Assembly (NCBI GenBank): GCA_030841085.1
Contig: JAVEDP010000031.1
Location: forward strand, 1 to 64,000
DNA: 64,000 bases
Source of the DNA: Pyrinomonadaceae bacterium
GTDB lineage: Bacteria > Acidobacteriota > Blastocatellia > Pyrinomonadales > Pyrinomonadaceae
Direction: 5' to 3'
Shown: positions 24,687-33,962 of the stretch, one piece after another
How positions within the stretch are numbered: the first letter of the stretch is position 1
How the letters are laid out: the number at the start of each line of letters is the position of its first letter
Position numbers and translations under genes: made by a program
Notes under the pieces: generated by a model
Databases searched by the model: none
What the model saw: the letters and a program-made list of their open reading frames with translations, nothing else
What the model was told of the DNA's origin: nothing

Positions 24687-27044
24687 TTATGTTTGCGCAG
24701 GTTCCGCGTCTTCCGGTTTGTCCCCTTCTCTGTAATAACTCGAATAATAACCCGAGTAATAATAATCCTGGGTTTCGAGCTTAACGTTATTCAGGACCAC
24801 ACCGAAAATGTGCGCGCCTACATCGAGCAGTTGTTGTTTGGCGCGGCGCACCACCGCCCGTGAGCTGCGTCCGCTATGGACCACCAGCACGACACCATCG
24901 ACCATCGTCGACAGAATCGACGCGTCGGTAAACGATATCGCCGGCGGCGAATCGATGACGATGTGAGTAAAACGTTCGCTGAGTATTCCCAGCAGCCGCC
25001 GCATTTCATCCGACCCGAGAAGCTCCGCCGGGTTTGGCGGTACTGGTCCGGAAGTCAGGAACTTAAGGTTCGGTTGTGTTGCCAGAGTTTGCGTCAGACT
25101 ATCGATATCCGTTTCCCCCGAAAGCCAATTCGTCAGGCCTCTGGTATTCGGGGCATCGAAGTGGGCATGCAGCCGCGGGCGCCTGAGATCGCAGTCCACC
25201 ACCAAAACTTCAACGCCCGTTTGAGCGAGCATGAATGCGGTATTGATGGTTGTCGTTGTCTTACCCTCAGAAGGCTGACTCGAGGTAACCAATATCGTTT
25301 TAGGGGGCTGTCCCGCAGAGGAAAGCAATAGCGACGTGCGCAAGTGCCGGTACGATTCCGCGATGGGCGAGCGGGCGTCGTGGACCATCGCCAACGCAGT
25401 GGTATCCGCCGGGCCTGTGGCAGGCGGTCCGCCAATACCTATTAACCGCCCGCGGTCGCGGCTGGCGGGAATCAACGCCAGGGCGGGCAGGTGTATATAG
25501 CGATCGATATCGTCCACTGTTTTGACAGTGTCATCGAGAAAATCAAGTAGGAACGCGAGGCCAATTCCCGCGCCTAACGAAAGTAGAAACGCGATCATTA
25601 TGTTGCGCAAACGCTGTGGGCCAATCGGCGTTTTTGGCAGCCGGCTGTAAGTTGCAATGTTGACGTCATTAGATCTGTCGCCGGATGCGACCTGCAGTTC
25701 GCGTTGCCTCTGTAACAGCGTGTTCAAATATTGCTTATCGGTTTCCAGCCCCTGCGTGATCGCAATCAAGTCGATTTGATCGCGCGTCTGTTGCGTAGTC
25801 GTTCCTTTTTGCTGATCGTAAGAACGTCGGAGCAGGTTCTCTCGCGAGACGGCTGCCTCGTAGCGCCTTTGAATCGAAGTCAGTATTTCGGGTGGCGCCT
25901 TAGCAAGTTCTGCTTCGAGGCCCTTAAGCTGGGCATCGATTTTTTTCACTTCAGGCCATTCATTTGTGTAGACAATCAGCAGGGCATCGCGCCTCTCTTT
26001 TAGCGCTGAAATACGGTCTCTGAGTTTATCAACGCGTGCCGAAGCGTTCACATCCGGAATGGAAAATGGGTCGTGCTCTTTCCTGGCGGATTCCAACTGC
26101 GCCTGCACCAGCTTGCGATCGTTTTCGGCTTGCAACAACTGGCCGCTCAAGGTCGCCAGGCGCGCCGCCTCGAGATTTCCAGACGGATCCGTAGTCAGTG
26201 GCAGGTTGTGATTCTTTGCATAGTTGAACTGTTCTTCCTGCTCCCGTTTTATCTTGGTCTGGAAGGTCGCAATTTCTTTGGCCAAAACATCTTCCGCTTT
26301 GGAAGAGCCGGCGGTCGCACGTTGCAGGTTGTTGTTAACAAAGACTTCGGCAAGTGTGTTTGCGACCTTCTGCGCCAATTCAGGGTCTGCGTGCACAAAC
26401 TTTATCTTGATGAGATTTGTACCGGGAACGGGATCTACAGATTCTCCGCCGATGATCGCATCCTCATACGGTTCAAGTTCCGCTAACTGTTCAGGCGTCA
26501 GCGAATCGCCCGTAACCTCGCTTTCCCCAACTACCGTAAGGCCTCCGGGGGCGGCCGGCGCCTGATTCGTATTCTTTGGTTTGGAAAAAATTCGCCGTAA
26601 TGAGGGAAACACGCCGCCTTGAGTTTGCCCTCCAAAGAACGCCGGATTGTGTTGCAGGTCCAGGGTCTTGACCACTTGCCGGGCGAGCGCGGGATTCTCT
26701 AATAGCTTTAGTTGCGTACCCCAAAAATTCGGATCGTTCTGGCCGGTAATCACGATCTCTTTGGTTTGCAAAACACTCATCGGCCTTTGTTCGATCCGAA
26801 TCGTCGTTTCTCCCTCATAGATCGAAGGTGCGCGAAACGATTGAATCGTCACTAATGAAGTGATCACGAGAACCAAACTGAGTATTAGCCACTTTCGTTT
26901 TAGAACGACAAATAGATAGTCGCGTAAGGTGGTGGGTTCCGAAGCGGAAGTACCATAGGGTTTTGCGGGGACCAAATCTGCCAGCGGTCGATCGATGCTG
27001 CGATCGAGCGCGCTCACGGGCATGAGACGATTATCTTGCGCCAT
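24687..27044 (-). CDS. Wzc-type polysaccharide co-polymerase and tyrosine kinase
   Basis: 785 residues. A Wzz domain follows a first membrane span (WLILSLVLVITSLVTI, about 52-67). Coiled-coil sequence occupies 250-470, and a second span lies near 500 (IMIAFLLSLGAGIGLAFLL). The cytoplasmic BY-kinase domain has Walker A SSQPSEGKTTT (588-598), Walker A' VLVVDCDLRRP (613-623) and Walker B IVIDSPP (695-701). The tail holds a Tyr cluster (YYYSGYYSSYY, about 778-788... counted from the C-terminus) for autophosphorylation. Such proteins set chain length and link to outer-membrane export. No Wza-type exporter is in the window. A second copy of this type is at 60317. Confidence 0.9.
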   Translation of the reverse strand: MAQDNRLMPVSALDRSIDRPLADLVPAKPYGTSASEPTTLRDYLFVVLKRKWLILSLVLVITSLVTIQSFRAPSIYEGETTIRIEQRPMSVLQTKEIVITGQNDPNFWGTQLKLLENPALARQVVKTLDLQHNPAFFGGQTQGGVFPSLRRIFSKPKNTNQAPAAPGGLTVVGESEVTGDSLTPEQLAELEPYEDAIIGGESVDPVPGTNLIKIKFVHADPELAQKVANTLAEVFVNNNLQRATAGSSKAEDVLAKEIATFQTKIKREQEEQFNYAKNHNLPLTTDPSGNLEAARLATLSGQLLQAENDRKLVQAQLESARKEHDPFSIPDVNASARVDKLRDRISALKERRDALLIVYTNEWPEVKKIDAQLKGLEAELAKAPPEILTSIQRRYEAAVSRENLLRRSYDQQKGTTTQQTRDQIDLIAITQGLETDKQYLNTLLQRQRELQVASGDRSNDVNIATYSRLPKTPIGPQRLRNIMIAFLLSLGAGIGLAFLLDFLDDTVKTVDDIDRYIHLPALALIPASRDRGRLIGIGGPPATGPADTTALAMVHDARSPIAESYRHLRTSLLLSSAGQPPKTILVTSSQPSEGKTTTTINTAFMLAQTGVEVLVVDCDLRRPRLHAHFDAPNTRGLTNWLSGETDIDSLTQTLATQPNLKFLTSGPVPPNPAELLGSDEMRRLLGILSERFTHIVIDSPPAISFTDASILSTMVDGVVLVVHSGRSSRAVVRRAKQQLLDVGAHIFGVVLNNVKLETQDYYYSGYYSSYYREGDKPEDAEPAQT

Positions 27045-27132
27045 CTTTATTTCCAGACCTCAAATTCAGGACCGTTCCTCGAAAAATAGGATAATAACAG
27101 AGACTTCGCGTCAGGCAAGCTGAGAAGACGGT

Positions 27133-28002
27133 CTAACCTTCAGCAGCCGCTTCGACACGAGAATCCATTGAGACAAAAGCGCTCAAAGAATCTTTCCAAA
27201 ATGGCAGCGGAGCTAAGCCGATGGCCTCCGACAGCAAACACTTAAGACGCGAATTTCGCGGACGTCGGGCCGGCCTGTTAAGACTATCCATGTGGATGCT
27301 CTCCAGGGTCGCCGCATTGCCGATCAAATCCAAAGCCGCTCTTGTAAATTCTTCGTAACTCGCGCCTGCTCCAGCATTCACGACATGAAAGATTCCCGGT
27401 AGATCAAGTTCGGCCAGTTCTCGCAGGCGCAGCGCTAGATCGAGTCCATAGGTAGGAGTGCCGTAAGCGTCGCGAATGGACTTCAGTTTCTCACCCCGCT
27501 TCGCACGCTCTACGACCGTACTCAGAAAATTGGTGCCGCCCGGACCGAAAACAAATCCTGTGCGAACCACGATGGTGCGGGCATAAGCTAATTGCGCGCG
27601 CCGCTCGCCCTCGAGCTTTGATAACCCATATATGCTCTCGGGGCCGGGTTGGTCCCTTTGTGTGTAAAAGCCTTCCTTTTTCCCATCAAAAACGTAGTCA
27701 GTCGAAATCGAAATCAGGCCGGCATCAAGTTCGCGACTGGCTCGCGCCAAATTTTCCGGGCCCATGGCATTAACCGAGAACGCGCGACCCGGGTCCAGTT
27801 CGCAGCCGTCAACGTCGGTCCACGCGGCGCAATTGATTACGACCTCAGGCTCGTCGTGATTGAGCGCCCTCGTGACACTCTCGAAATCGGCGATGTCGAG
27901 CGACTGATGATCGTAAGGAAAAACAAGATCGCCGACGACGAGACAGTGTTCCGTAACCGCACGTCCAACCATTCCACCCGCCCCTGTAACCAGAACCCTC
28001 AA
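27133..28002 (-). CDS. rmlD: dTDP-4-dehydrorhamnose reductase
   Basis: 289 residues. GAGGMVGRAVTEHC is the NADPH-binding Rossmann motif. NCAAWTDVDGCE matches the family's NAAAYTAVDKAE. STDYVFDGKK and YGLSKLEGE supply the catalytic Thr and YxxxK pair. It reduces dTDP-4-keto-rhamnose to dTDP-L-rhamnose in the cytosol. The start is TTG at 28002, overlapping the TGA of rmlB by four bases, with GGAGGT 8 bases upstream, so the two genes are coupled. The Wzc-type kinase follows after about 90 bases. Confidence 0.92.
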   Translation of the reverse strand: MRVLVTGAGGMVGRAVTEHCLVVGDLVFPYDHQSLDIADFESVTRALNHDEPEVVINCAAWTDVDGCELDPGRAFSVNAMGPENLARASRELDAGLISISTDYVFDGKKEGFYTQRDQPGPESIYGLSKLEGERRAQLAYARTIVVRTGFVFGPGGTNFLSTVVERAKRGEKLKSIRDAYGTPTYGLDLALRLRELAELDLPGIFHVVNAGAGASYEEFTRAALDLIGNAATLESIHMDSLNRPARRPRNSRLKCLLSEAIGLAPLPFWKDSLSAFVSMDSRVEAAAEG

Positions 28003-29024
28003 CCTGCGCTGACCTCCTCACCGTATTGTTCGCGGTAATAATCCCGGTAGGCGCCACTCTTTGCTCGTTCCAGCCACTGAGTGTTTTGCCGGTACCACTC
28101 GATTGTTTTTTCCAAACCACTCTCCCATGTTTCCTGCGGTCGCCAGCCTAACTCTGTTTCGATCAGGCTCGGATCTAGCGCGTAGCGCCGATCGTGGCCA
28201 GGTCGGTCCTTGACGAAGCGAATCAGCGACTTTGGCTTGCCCAGGGTTTTCAGGAGCGATTCGACAACCTCGATGTTCGGCCGTTCGTTGCGCGCGCCGA
28301 TGTTGTAAACAGCCCCCGCTCGTCCCTTTTCCATGGCCAGCAATAAAGCCCGGCAATGATCGTCAACATAAATCCAATCGCGAACGTTCCGGCCATCGCC
28401 ATAAACGGGAATTGGTTGATCGTTCAGGGCATTAGACAATGCCAGCGGAAGAAATTTCTCCGGAAACTGGCGCGGTCCATAGTTATTACCGCAGCGTGTT
28501 ACCACTGTGTCGAGACCAAACGTTTCATGCGCAGCCCGAACCAGATGTTCTGCCGCTGCCTTCGAAGCAGCATAGGGACTGTTCGGCTGAAATGGCGACT
28601 TCTCGGTAAAAAAGACGTCTTCGTTTTCCGGCAGGCTACCCATTACTTCGTCAGTAGAAACTTGAATAAAGCGCTTCACTCCCCGCTCGCGCGCGGCATC
28701 AAGCAACACTTGAGTGCCGACGATGTTAGTGGTTAGAAATTCCGCGGCGTTGGCGATGCTGCGATCAACGTGCGATTCAGCAGCAAAATTCACTACCGCA
28801 TAGGTGTTTTCGCTTAGGGCTCCCAGCACGGCTTCAGAGTCTGCGATATTGCCCCGAATGAAAGAGTGGCGTGAGCCATCCAGACCTTCCAGATTGTCCA
28901 GATTTCCCGCGTAGGTCAGCGCATCAAAGTTTCTGATCCTAAGTTCAGAAATCTCATCCAGCAGTAGTCTGACAAAGGCTGACCCGATAAACCCAGCGCC
29001 GCCTGTAACAAAGATTTCTTGCAT
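27999..29024 (-). CDS. rmlB: dTDP-glucose 4,6-dehydratase
   Basis: I start at ATG 29024 (MQEIFVTGGAGFIGSAFVRLL), with GGCGGA 6 bases upstream; the reading from 29072 only adds an unrelated leader. That gives 341 residues. STDEVMGSLPENEDVFFTE holds the catalytic Thr-Asp-Glu, and YAASKAAAEHLVRA the YxxxK pair. Later blocks are RCGNNYGPRQFPEKFLPL and VYGDGRNVRDWIYVDDHCRA, both classic RmlB. It makes dTDP-4-keto-6-deoxyglucose, which feeds rmlC/rmlD and possibly the DegT aminotransferase. First gene of the minus-strand operon. Confidence 0.94.
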   Translation of the reverse strand: MQEIFVTGGAGFIGSAFVRLLLDEISELRIRNFDALTYAGNLDNLEGLDGSRHSFIRGNIADSEAVLGALSENTYAVVNFAAESHVDRSIANAAEFLTTNIVGTQVLLDAARERGVKRFIQVSTDEVMGSLPENEDVFFTEKSPFQPNSPYAASKAAAEHLVRAAHETFGLDTVVTRCGNNYGPRQFPEKFLPLALSNALNDQPIPVYGDGRNVRDWIYVDDHCRALLLAMEKGRAGAVYNIGARNERPNIEVVESLLKTLGKPKSLIRFVKDRPGHDRRYALDPSLIETELGWRPQETWESGLEKTIEWYRQNTQWLERAKSGAYRDYYREQYGEEVSAG

Positions 29025-29173
29025 AATTTCCGCCAAACTGTCCGGACCTTCCCAGCCCTTGAATAACGTCACTCAACCCGAGTTAAGCACAAATACCTGC
29101 CCTTAAAAAAGGCCAAAGCGAAAAGGCCAAGGGTATGCTAGAAAAGAAATGCAAGAATCTTTGCACATTTTTA

Positions 29174-29202
29174 TTGACTTAAGAATCAATATAGATTATT
29201 AA
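29174..29202 (+). promoter_or_regulatory. Candidate sigma-70 promoter for the secreted HYR protein
   Basis: TTGACT (29174-29179) and TATTAA (29197-29202) are 17 bases apart, about 280 bases before the ATG at 29483, in an A+T-rich part of the 458-base divergent gap. The spacing is right, but the -10 matches only four of six positions. No gene is visible in the gap; promoters for both diverging operons must be here. Confidence 0.35.
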
Positions 29203-29482
29203 CACCACCTCGTTTTTGGCCGCACCGCATTGGTTCTCATCCAGTAAAGAGAAAGCCGTAACTGAACCACTCCATGCGCATTGTGCTAAAACGGGTACAG
29301 CCCGGAGCGCCAGACACCCTTTTGAATAATCAGAAGTATTGCAAATAGAACTCTTCGGCGCTTACCGCTTTTAGAAAACCAGGTTACCAGTCTAATTTCT
29401 CAACGCGTTTGAAGTTACACGCCATGATTACCACCTCGCCGCAAAACTAGCGAGCGAACTACGCCCCCGAGGAGAATTTCCA

Positions 29483-32452
29483 ATGAAAGCCCTGTCTGCA
29501 CCCCATCGAGGTTATCATCGCACAAATCTTAGCTCATTCACGCGCATCGCCGCGCTCGTCGCCGTGATCGCTCTCATCGGTATTCCTTTTCTGTTTTCAT
29601 CATCTGCAGCGTCAAATTCAGGATACATATCGCGACTAAGTCAGGCTGCCAAAGCCGGTGCACTTCCGGGCGCCAGGGATTTTCAACAAGGGAGTGGAAA
29701 TGCGCTTGCGCGTTTACTTGGTTCTTCAATGGGACGAACGATGTTTCCCACGATCTCCGCGCTTTCGCCGAACGCTACGGAATCGGTATCGTTACTCAGT
29801 GAAACCATTGAGACCTTCGCCGCCGATTGCACCACCCCCAAATCCGATTTCATTCTGGGTGAAACGGTTTGCGCCAAGACCGATAACGTCGATCTGAACT
29901 ATGCCGGAGGCCGTTGGGTAGACTGGATATTGACGGGAAGCCCAAACACCATCGTGTCCGGAAGTTCGAGTACGACCCTAATTACTACGAACCCGAAAAC
30001 CTTTACCTACGTACCCGCAGCGACGGGAGTGTATAAGGTGGAGATCACCCAAACCGGAACTGGGGGAGTAGATGACCCGCAGACGCCGGCAGTTTTCACT
30101 GTCAATCCAGAGCCACCGATCGCGACGTACGCTGCGGGCTGCATTATTTCGCAGTCCTCATTCAGCTTAGGCGAGAGCGTTTGCGTCAAGGTTACTGGCG
30201 CTCCAGTGAACGGGAGCAATGCGCTGCGGAGGATTAATTTGCTCGACGCCGATCGCCTAACGGTGGACTCAGTCGACGTCACCACCAGCACGCAGACTGC
30301 AACGTTCGTCCTACCCACAGACGCTACCTCGATTGTCGATGGCGTTACGTCCGATAATCGCGGCAACTGGCAAGCCGCCCTGGTTGACACCGATGCAAAC
30401 ATTGAGTTTACCGCGCCTTTCACGGTTCACGATCCAAGCCAGCAAGTCAGCGATGTTTCTATCAGTAAGGTAAGGATTAACAGCCAGTCAGGTGTCGCCA
30501 ACTCCGCGATTAATTCGGTGATTTGGGTCTTCAACAATGGGCCGGATGCGGCTCAGAATGTTCAGTTTGTCGATAGTCCGCCTGCCAACACAACTTTCCT
30601 GTCGCTGACACAGAACAGCGGTCCAACGTTCAGTTGCACGACACCCGCCGTGGGTTCCAGCAATAATTCAACTTGCAGCGTAGCAACTTTGAATAAGGGC
30701 CAGGCCGCCGCATTTACCATCTCGTATCTGGTGGATGCGAACGTAGGCTCGGGAGAAACCACTGATTCCGTGGTTGTCACAACAACGACAACGGACCGGA
30801 CGACAACGGACAACAATTCCAGTGATACTACTGTCTTTACCAATCCTAATCCACCTAGTTGCACAATCACCTGCCCCGGCAACGTTACAGCCGTTGCCGA
30901 CACAGTCGAAGATGTTGATGGGGTGCCCACGAGCGGCGCTCATGTAACCTTCGCCGCCGCCGAGACATCGGGTAGTTGCGGCACAGTGACTGCCAGTACG
31001 CCTTCGGGTTCATTCTTCCCGCTTGGCTCAACGCCAGTAACCGTCAGCACCTCGAGTGGTAGCTGCTCATTCATCGTGACCGTTACGTCGTCAGGATCTC
31101 CTATCACTATCTCGTGTCCAGCGAACGTGACAGCCAACGCAGGTAGTGACTGCGCGGCTACAGTCAGTGTGGGCACACCGACAACGACGGGCGACAGTGT
31201 GACCGTTACCAGCTCACGCAGTGACGGAAAGCCATTGGCTGATCCATTCCCAACTGGCGTTACTACCATCACCTGGACTGCTGCGAACGCTGCGGGCACC
31301 GAGTCGTGTACCCAAACAGTGACTGTCAACGACATCACGGCGCCGACAATCATTGCGCCGGCCCCGACGTCAGCCTCGGCTGATGCAAGCTGCCAGGCCG
31401 CGGTGCCGGATTACACCACCAGTACAACCGTTTCTGATAACTGCGCCTGCGCCAGTTCAGACGCGTCTGAGATTTGCCAGACGCGGGAAACGATATCGGT
31501 GACACAAAGTCCCGCCGCTGGCACTCTAGTGGGCTTGGGTCCGCACACAATTACACTGACCGCGCAAGACCAGGCGGCTAACGTGTCGACTGCGACGGTG
31601 GTGTTTACTGTCAATGATACGACAGCGCCAACGTTTACTTTCGTGCCAGCTAACATCAGTGTTAGCACCGGTGCGGGTGCAACCACTTGCGACGTCGTAG
31701 TTGATCCAGGTATGGCAACCGCGACCGATAACTGCAGCGTGAGCGTAACCCGCAGTCCGTCCGGTAATACTTTCCCGGTTGGAACCACGACTATTACGTG
31801 GAGCGCCACTGACGGCTCAAACAACACAACTACCGCGACCCAAACAGTCACGGTAATTGACAACACGCCGCCGACAATAAGTTGTCCCGCTAACGTAACT
31901 GTTTACTTGCCGCTAAATTCTACTGCGACAAGCAGGACCGTTACTTACGCGGCGGCAACCGCCAGCGACAACTGCCCGGGCACGACCATCGCTTATAGTA
32001 ACGCGTCAGGCTCGGTCTTCCCGGTTGGTCCGACGACCGTAACGGTCACAGCAACTGACGCTAGTGGCAACAGCTCGTCTTGTCAGTTCACTGTAACCGT
32101 GCTCTATAACTTTACCGGGTTCTTCTCGCCAATTGACAACCCGCCAATTATCAATTCCATGAAGGCTGGGCAGGCTGCTCCGGTAAAATTCAGTCTGAGC
32201 GGAAACAAGGGACTTAACATTTTCGCCAGTAACTCTCCGAGTTCCGTCCAGGTAAGCTGTCAGAGCGGAGCAGTGATTTCTGAGGTCTCAGAAACCGTTA
32301 ATGCTGGCAGCAGCAGCCTGAGCTATAACGCTACCAGCGATCAGTACAATTACGTTTGGAAGACGGACAGCTCATGGAAGAACACGTGCCGCCAGCTGAG
32401 CGTTACTTTGAACGATGGCAGTACACACATTGCCACCTTCTCGTTCAAATAA
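29483..32452 (+). CDS. Secreted multi-domain HYR/DUF11/PxKF protein
   Basis: 989 residues. A signal peptide lies in the first ~45 (basic start, then IAALVAVIALIGIPFLF). An N-terminal part with two Cys-containing beta modules (about 110-300) leads to a DUF11-like domain (about 320-455: VWVFNNGPDAAQNVQF-type sequence). About five HYR-type repeats follow (about 460-870), each with TISCPANVTV-like starts and FPVG.TTVT.TATD endings. The last ~110 residues (NFTGFFSPIDN, AGQAAPVKFSLSGNKG) match the PxKF domain. HYR modules are immunoglobulin-like and mediate adhesion. A ribosome site (GAGGAG) precedes the ATG. A surface or matrix protein is likely. Thr/Ser-rich and repeat-bearing, unlike its enzyme neighbours. 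Confidence 0.85.
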   Translation: MKALSAPHRGYHRTNLSSFTRIAALVAVIALIGIPFLFSSSAASNSGYISRLSQAAKAGALPGARDFQQGSGNALARLLGSSMGRTMFPTISALSPNATESVSLLSETIETFAADCTTPKSDFILGETVCAKTDNVDLNYAGGRWVDWILTGSPNTIVSGSSSTTLITTNPKTFTYVPAATGVYKVEITQTGTGGVDDPQTPAVFTVNPEPPIATYAAGCIISQSSFSLGESVCVKVTGAPVNGSNALRRINLLDADRLTVDSVDVTTSTQTATFVLPTDATSIVDGVTSDNRGNWQAALVDTDANIEFTAPFTVHDPSQQVSDVSISKVRINSQSGVANSAINSVIWVFNNGPDAAQNVQFVDSPPANTTFLSLTQNSGPTFSCTTPAVGSSNNSTCSVATLNKGQAAAFTISYLVDANVGSGETTDSVVVTTTTTDRTTTDNNSSDTTVFTNPNPPSCTITCPGNVTAVADTVEDVDGVPTSGAHVTFAAAETSGSCGTVTASTPSGSFFPLGSTPVTVSTSSGSCSFIVTVTSSGSPITISCPANVTANAGSDCAATVSVGTPTTTGDSVTVTSSRSDGKPLADPFPTGVTTITWTAANAAGTESCTQTVTVNDITAPTIIAPAPTSASADASCQAAVPDYTTSTTVSDNCACASSDASEICQTRETISVTQSPAAGTLVGLGPHTITLTAQDQAANVSTATVVFTVNDTTAPTFTFVPANISVSTGAGATTCDVVVDPGMATATDNCSVSVTRSPSGNTFPVGTTTITWSATDGSNNTTTATQTVTVIDNTPPTISCPANVTVYLPLNSTATSRTVTYAAATASDNCPGTTIAYSNASGSVFPVGPTTVTVTATDASGNSSSCQFTVTVLYNFTGFFSPIDNPPIINSMKAGQAAPVKFSLSGNKGLNIFASNSPSSVQVSCQSGAVISEVSETVNAGSSSLSYNATSDQYNYVWKTDSSWKNTCRQLSVTLNDGSTHIATFSFK

Positions 32453-32659
32453 GAAATCGGGCACCCCGGGGCGCTGCGAACGCGGCTCTCCGGGGACTTG
32501 AACCGTCCGTTTGCCAGTCGATGTCCAAGCGCTGACACAAGTGGGCCATTTGCCGAATTTGGGGCGCCGGACTTAACACGAAGCTTTTCGCTTCATTTCA
32601 GATTCGAGAGGATTTGCTAGCAACAGCAATTAAAGTTCAACCCCAAAAGGAGAATACAT

Positions 32660-33631
32660 ATGAGTAAGGTCCGCTTCACTTTGAATATTTTGGCTATCAC
32701 GTGCTTTACGTTGATGGTCGCATCTATGGCGCAGGCGCAGGCCACCCGTACCTGGGTGTCGGGCGTCGGCGATGATGTCAACCCCTGCAGCCGCACCGCC
32801 CCTTGCAAGACATTTGCCGGCGCAATTTCCAAGACGTTTATCCACGGCGAGATTGACTGTCTTGATCCGGGTGGCTTTGGCACCATTACGATCACCAAGT
32901 CAATTACCATTGATGGCACCACCGGTTCCGGTTTCGGGTCGATTCTGTCGAGCGGCGTGAACGGCGTAAACGTCAACATCGCACCGAACGTTAACGATCC
33001 GTTCCGCGAAGTCGTGCTGCGCAACCTTTCTATCAACGGGACCGGCACGAGCGGCACAGCGGGCACCCGTACGGGCCTCAAAGGCATTAGCTTTATTCAA
33101 GGCCTGGCAGTCACGGTCGAAAACTGCCGAATCTTTCACTTTAGCCAGGATGGCATCAACGCGAACCTGACAGCCGACGGCGGACAGTTGTTCGTGCGGG
33201 ACACCAGTATTATCAACAATACTGGAGACGGAATCCGTACAACCACCTCCACCGGCCTGTTGCGGCTTCACGTTGATAATTGCCACGTTAACAGGAACGC
33301 AGATGGCATACACGCACTTCAAAATACTGGAGCCGTGATCACCAATACTGATTCGTCTGTTAACACGGCTGCCGGCGTCCATGTCGAAGCTGCAAACAAC
33401 AATGCGTCAGCCCAGATAGATGGTTGCACCCTTTCAGCAAATGCCACCGGCCTCAACGCCGGTTCCGGAGCAGTCGCCGTCCGTCTTGCGAATAGCAACG
33501 TCACAATCAACACTGTGGCAGGTGTTAATTTTGCAGGCGGCACAGTGTTTACTTATGGTGACAACAGAATCAGGAGTAACACGAATGACTTTGTTGGCGG
33601 TGCCTTGAACGCCACTCAAGGTAAGCAATAA
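32660..33631 (+). CDS. Secreted right-handed beta-helix protein
   Basis: 323 residues with a clean signal peptide ending MAQAQA (about residue 23) and a textbook ribosome site AAGGAG 9 bases before the ATG. TWVSGVGDDVNPCSRTAPCKTFAGAIS is the opening seen in many Parallel beta-helix repeat proteins. From residue 120 on, coils of the pattern VENCRIFHFSQDGIN, VRDTSIINNTGDGI and LHVDNCHVNRNADGIHA form the helix, ending in DNRIRSNTNDFVGG. Such folds bind or cut polysaccharides, but I see no catalytic site. It lies between two polysaccharide clusters, which suggests a role in the extracellular matrix; that is inference. Confidence 0.85.
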   Translation: MSKVRFTLNILAITCFTLMVASMAQAQATRTWVSGVGDDVNPCSRTAPCKTFAGAISKTFIHGEIDCLDPGGFGTITITKSITIDGTTGSGFGSILSSGVNGVNVNIAPNVNDPFREVVLRNLSINGTGTSGTAGTRTGLKGISFIQGLAVTVENCRIFHFSQDGINANLTADGGQLFVRDTSIINNTGDGIRTTTSTGLLRLHVDNCHVNRNADGIHALQNTGAVITNTDSSVNTAAGVHVEAANNNASAQIDGCTLSANATGLNAGSGAVAVRLANSNVTINTVAGVNFAGGTVFTYGDNRIRSNTNDFVGGALNATQGKQ

Positions 33632-33674
33632 ACATTCGTCGCGGCGGTTCTTGCAGCCGCCACGCTTGCCAGCT

Positions 33675-33716
33675 CATTGCCCTGCTCGCTCCCGGAGTGC
33701 GCAGGGCAATGTTTTT
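33675..33716 (+). terminator. Rho-independent terminator
   Basis: An 11-bp perfect stem, CATTGCCCTGC with GCAGGGCAATG, closes a 14-base loop and is followed directly by TTTTT. It lies 44 bases past the stop of the beta-helix gene. The rest of the 331-base gap up to the Wzm gene has no gene; it holds a 12-bp perfect palindrome (GCTGCGCGCAGC, 33925-33936) just upstream of that gene. Confidence 0.85.
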
Positions 33717-33962
33717 GTGCGAAGACCTTACTTCCACCCAGGCGCGGAAAATCATTCTCTAGAATCCGGGCGCCGCAAGGCACGTAAACTCGCGAGCGGG
33801 CGATCTTTAGGGGCCGCTTGACGCTTTCGCTCAGTATCACTAGACTGAATTTCCATAAAGAGCTAAGCGATGCGCGTGAAATTTTGGGATGCTACGAGTC
33901 AGTGCAAGGCCTGTGACCCTCAACAGCTGCGCGCAGCCTGAACTAAATCCCTTATCAATTAA

